Assembly (NCBI RefSeq): GCF_000972385.1
Contig: NZ_JXTE01000009.1
Coordinates: 102,042-166,041 of the forward strand
Origin: Streptomyces sp. WM6386
GTDB lineage: Bacteria; Actinomycetota; Actinomycetes; Streptomycetales; Streptomycetaceae
Reading direction: 5' to 3'
Length of the DNA stretch: 64,000 bases
The notes beneath the pieces are model-generated. The model had not been told where the DNA came from. It was given only the letters and a program-made list of their open reading frames with translations, and did not search any database. The stretch's first letter is position 1; every line of letters begins with the position of its first letter. This document shows positions 61,447-64,000 of the stretch, in pieces. The position numbers and the translations under genes were made by a program.

Positions 61447-61472
61447 AAACGTTCCATGAACGTTGGGCTTGT

Positions 61473-62012
61473 TCAGCTCTGTTCGGGGTTCTCGTACTCC
61501 CCGATCAGCTGTGCACGCGCGATCGCGTGGAACCTCAGATTGAAGCCCACGAAGGCGGGAGAGGCGTCGGCATCCGGCCCGAGCTTCTCCTGGTCGACCG
61601 CGTACACCGTGAAGACGTACCGATGCGATCCGTCCCCAGGAGGCGGCGCGGCCCCACCGAAGTCCCTGCTGCCGTAGTCGTTACGTGCCTGTACGGAACC
61701 CTCGGGCAGCCCTTCGAACTTGCCGCTGCCCGCACCCACCGGCAGCTCGGTCACCGAGGCCGGAATGTCGAACAGCACCCAGTGCCAGAACCCGCTGCCC
61801 GTCGGGGCATCGGGGTCGTAGCAGGTCACGGCGAAGCTCTTGGTCTCCGGCGGGAAGCCTTCCCACCGCAACTGCGGCGAGGTGTTGCCGGCCGCGTACA
61901 CCTGAGCGTCCTTGAGCGTCGCCCCTTCCTCGATGTCCTCGCTCGTCACCGTGAACGACGGGACGGGCGGGTGGAAGTCATGGGGGAGAGGCCGTCGCTT
62001 CAGTTCGGACAC
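61473..62012 (-). CDS. YbhB/YbcL family PEBP-like protein
   Basis: A 179-residue protein of the phosphatidylethanolamine-binding/Raf-kinase-inhibitor-like fold (YbhB/YbcL). Family markers: NTSPQLRWEGFPPETKSFAVTCYDPDAP, FWHWVLFDIPA, DYGSRDFGGAAPPPGDGSHRY. Bacterial members have no clear role; some inhibit proteases or kinases. The ATG is at 62012. No signal peptide, so cytosolic. Confidence 0.93.
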   Translation of the reverse strand: MSELKRRPLPHDFHPPVPSFTVTSEDIEEGATLKDAQVYAAGNTSPQLRWEGFPPETKSFAVTCYDPDAPTGSGFWHWVLFDIPASVTELPVGAGSGKFEGLPEGSVQARNDYGSRDFGGAAPPPGDGSHRYVFTVYAVDQEKLGPDADASPAFVGFNLRFHAIARAQLIGEYENPEQS

Positions 62013-62055
62013 CTCGGTACCTCCTGATCGATCAACGGAATCAGCAGTACCGAGC

Positions 62056-62838
62056 CTAGAACCAGTTGCGCTTGCTGCCGACTTCGGACAGCCACTGGTT
62101 GAGGTAAGCCGCCCAGTCGGTGCCCTGGTAGTCGTGCAGACCCACCTGGAAGGAACGGAAGGTGTCGCTGCCCTCGCTGAAGAGCCCCGGCTTCTTGTCC
62201 ATCTCGAGCACGACGTCCATCGCGTTCTGATCGGCCACGAAGCTCAGCTCGACCTGGTTGATACCGCGGTACTGCTGCGGCGGGAAGAACTCGATCTCCT
62301 GGTAGAACGGCAGCTTCTGACGCGTGCCCCGGATGTGGCCGCGCTCCATGTCCGCGTTCTTGAACCGGAAGCCCAGCTGGATGAAGGCATCGAGGATCGC
62401 CTTCTGCGCGGGCAGCGGGTGCACATTGACCGGGTCCAGGTCACCGGAGTCCACCGCACGCGCGATCTCCAGCTCCGTGGTCACACCGATGTGCATACCG
62501 CGCAGCGGCTGACCGTCGATCGTCGTGATCGGCGTCTCCCACGGGATCTCAAGCCCGAACTGCACCGCGTGCACGGCGTTCGCCTTCAGTTCGAAGGCAC
62601 CGCCGAGCCGCTGCTTGGTGAACTCGATGTCCTGCTTGTACTCCTGGTCGCCGCTCTCGACCTCGACCTTGGCCTGCAGCCCGACCGACAGCCCCTCGAT
62701 CTGCTGGTCCACGGACCCACCCTGGATCCGCACCTCGCCCTGGACGACACCACCCGGAACGACATTGCCCTCGGTCAGCACCGTCTCGACCGAAGCCCCG
62801 CCGGCCCCCAGGCTCGCGAGCAGCTTCTTGAACGCCAT
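62056..62838 (-). CDS. spo0M: Sporulation-control protein Spo0M-like
   Basis: A 260-residue arrestin-like Spo0M protein. The N-terminus FKKLLASLGAGGASVETVL and the beta-rich domain (GGVVQGEVRIQGGSVDQQIEGL) match the family. The second half has GHIRGTRQKLPFYQEIEFFP and the family end. In Bacillus Spo0M affects sporulation and cell shape; the actinobacterial role is open. The ATG at 62838 follows AGGGAGA. Confidence 0.92.
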   Translation of the reverse strand: MAFKKLLASLGAGGASVETVLTEGNVVPGGVVQGEVRIQGGSVDQQIEGLSVGLQAKVEVESGDQEYKQDIEFTKQRLGGAFELKANAVHAVQFGLEIPWETPITTIDGQPLRGMHIGVTTELEIARAVDSGDLDPVNVHPLPAQKAILDAFIQLGFRFKNADMERGHIRGTRQKLPFYQEIEFFPPQQYRGINQVELSFVADQNAMDVVLEMDKKPGLFSEGSDTFRSFQVGLHDYQGTDWAAYLNQWLSEVGSKRNWF

Positions 62839-62994
62839 GACTCTCCCTCTTACGTCGTCCTGCTTCTTGTGCGTGGATCCTTGATCCATACAAACGCGAT
62901 CCAGCTGTGGCCGGTTCCGCGCCTTCACCCTTGCAAGGCGAACGCCCCCTGACCACCCCGTTGCAGCCACCCGTCTGCACTACCCTCGGACGGC

Positions 62995-63636
62995 ATGATC
63001 GCGACCCCCGACCGTACGCCCCTCCCACGCGAGTTCTTCGACCGGCCCGTGCTGGAAGTCGCCCCCGACCTCCTCGGCCGCATCCTCGTACGCACCACCC
63101 CGGACGGTCCGATCGCCCTCCGCCTTACAGAGGTGGAGGCCTACGACGGTGAGAACGACCCCGGCTCCCACGCCTATCGCGGCCGCACGGCCCGCAATGA
63201 CGTGATGTTCGGTCCGCCCGGGCATGTGTACGTCTACTTCACCTACGGCATGTGGCACTGCATGAACCTCGTGTGCGGTCCGGACGGCACGGCGAGCGCG
63301 GTCCTGCTCCGGGCCGGCGAGATCGTCGAGGGCGCCGAGCTCGCCCGTAAACGTCGACTCTCGGCCCGAAACGACAAGGAACTGGCCAAAGGCCCCGCAC
63401 GCCTGGCCACCGCACTGGAGGTGGCCCGTCCCCTGGACGGCTCGGACGCGTGCGCCTTGGGCGACACACCGCTGAGGGTCCTTGCTGGTACCCCGATCAC
63501 CTCCGACCAGGTACGCAACGGCCCCCGCACCGGGGTGTCCGGCGACGGGGGCGTCCACCCCTGGCGCTTCTGGGTCGCCAACGACCCGACGGTGAGCCCT
63601 TATCGGGCCCATACGCCCAGGCGTCGCTCAAGTTGA
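62995..63636 (+). CDS. DNA-3-methyladenine glycosylase (AAG/MPG type)
   Basis: A 213-residue alkyladenine glycosylase that removes alkylated and deaminated purines in base-excision repair. The motif [22 protein letters not shown] contains the catalytic Glu, followed by [17 protein letters not shown]. The ATG at 62995 is the usual start; the -35 box of the rRNA promoter overlaps its stop codon. Confidence 0.93.
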   Translation: MIATPDRTPLPREFFDRPVLEVAPDLLGRILVRTTPDGPIALRLTEVEAYDGENDPGSHAYRGRTARNDVMFGPPGHVYVYFTYGMWHCMNLVCGPDGTASAVLLRAGEIVEGAELARKRRLSARNDKELAKGPARLATALEVARPLDGSDACALGDTPLRVLAGTPITSDQVRNGPRTGVSGDGGVHPWRFWVANDPTVSPYRAHTPRRRSS

Positions 63637-63661
63637 CGCGCCCTTGCGGGATGCGTAATGT
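63633..63661 (+). promoter_or_regulatory. Strong sigma-70-type rRNA-operon promoter
   Basis: TTGACG (63633-63638), 17-base spacer, TAATGT (63656-63661): near-consensus for HrdB. It overlaps the end of the glycosylase gene and starts a 330-base leader that leads out of the window toward 16S rRNA. A TAACGT at 63818 and a TAGAGT at 63909 may be further tandem promoters. Confidence 0.75.
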
Positions 63662-64000
63662 AGCCCGAGCCGCTTGAACCGGGTACTGCGTTCGTCAGCA
63701 GCCGGAGGCGGCCAAACCACTACCTACGACTTCCTCTCAGCGAGGGTCAATTCGGCGTGCCTGCATGCCTGAATTCGAACTCGCGGAACTCGATTATGAG
63801 TTGCCGAGCGGATGGGCTAACGTAGTGAATGTCGAAAGGCCGACAGGCGAAAGCCCAAAGCCTCAGACAATCCCAACCGACAGGGAATCGGACGCCGAAA
63901 GGGTCTGATAGAGTCGGAAACGCAAGACCGAAGGGAAAAGCCCGGAGGAAAGCCCGAGAGGGTGAGTACAAAGGAAGCGTCCGTTCCTTGAGAACTCAAC
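63662..64000 (+). promoter_or_regulatory. rRNA operon leader, 16S gene just beyond the window
   Basis: The last 120 bases read as the conserved Streptomyces rrn leader: GTCTGATAGAGTCGG (63903-63917), then AAGCCCGAGAGGGTGAG and TTGAGAACTCAAC at the very end, which precede 16S rRNA and hold antitermination signals. No protein frame with coding bias is present. The mature 16S sequence is not reached. Confidence 0.85.

Noticed and set aside
63747..63999. Minus-strand frames in the rRNA leader
   Set aside because: The region matches a conserved rRNA leader; frames have no coding bias.

Overview
The window is high-GC DNA from a Streptomyces chromosome. The evidence is coding sequence with strong G/C bias at third codon positions, many GTG/TTG starts, chaplins, a streptophobe-type protein, a SpoOM-like protein, a RING-domain protein of the MXAN_6230/SCO0854 type, and a typical Streptomyces rRNA-operon leader at the right edge. 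From memory, and unchecked, the order tyrS - tldD/pmbA - fabG - fabI - serB - queA - two-component pair - chpE resembles the SCO18xx region of S. coelicolor. It looks like core or sub-core chromosome: no insertion sequence, prophage, CRISPR array or tRNA gene was seen.

Layout. 1-1462: end of an Asp23/Gls24 gene, then DUF6286 and AmaP-like membrane proteins (envelope-stress operon). 1523-6473 (minus): SDR, GH15 glycosidase, then a chain of a sodium:solute symporter, a SigE-family ECF sigma factor and a small membrane protein, joined by 4-base overlaps. 6653-9262: DUF3311 protein, CstA and YbdD. 9336-15234: TPR-like protein, SURF1, a zinc-ribbon protein, a DEDDh exonuclease with BRCT, and the RING/TerD-like protein. 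15386-20387: a TetR regulator with a perfect operator facing a catabolic-looking cluster (acetoacetate-decarboxylase-like, SDR, two paralogous amidohydrolases). 20434-26848: VIT-type transporter, sterol desaturase-like, lysoplasmalogenase, zinc alcohol dehydrogenase, CopD, CoA-transferase, membrane protein.

27169-33249: truncated metzincin protease, lipoprotein, secreted subtilase, DUF485/ActP acetate symporter pair, moaA. 33246-40676: small proteins, a GlsB-type protein, tyrS, TldD/PmbA protease pair, and the fatty-acid genes fabG and fabI. 40864-45705: secreted protein, GntR regulator with an operator inside the divergent promoter of an MFS exporter, a 38-residue transporter-associated peptide, SixA phosphatase, serB. 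45981-54366: streptophobe with an 87-bp in-frame tandem repeat, FHA-ABC exporter, SLT muramidase with a structured leader, queA, SDR. 54555-57202: GAF histidine kinase, LuxR response regulator and two tandem cysteine-free chaplins. 57328-63636: a conserved hypothetical gene, ABC ATPase, NfeD/SPFH pair, HNH nuclease, PEBP-like protein, Spo0M, 3-methyladenine glycosylase. 63633-64000: promoter and leader of an rRNA operon whose 16S gene lies just outside.

Most genes are housekeeping or widely conserved in Streptomyces. The points most worth a second look are the RING/TerD protein beside the exonuclease, the symporter-sigma factor coupling, paired dyads between divergent transport genes, the amidohydrolase cluster, the tandem Cys-free chaplins with a BldN-like promoter, the leader RNA before the SLT gene, and repetitive elements including one that adds codons inside the kinase.
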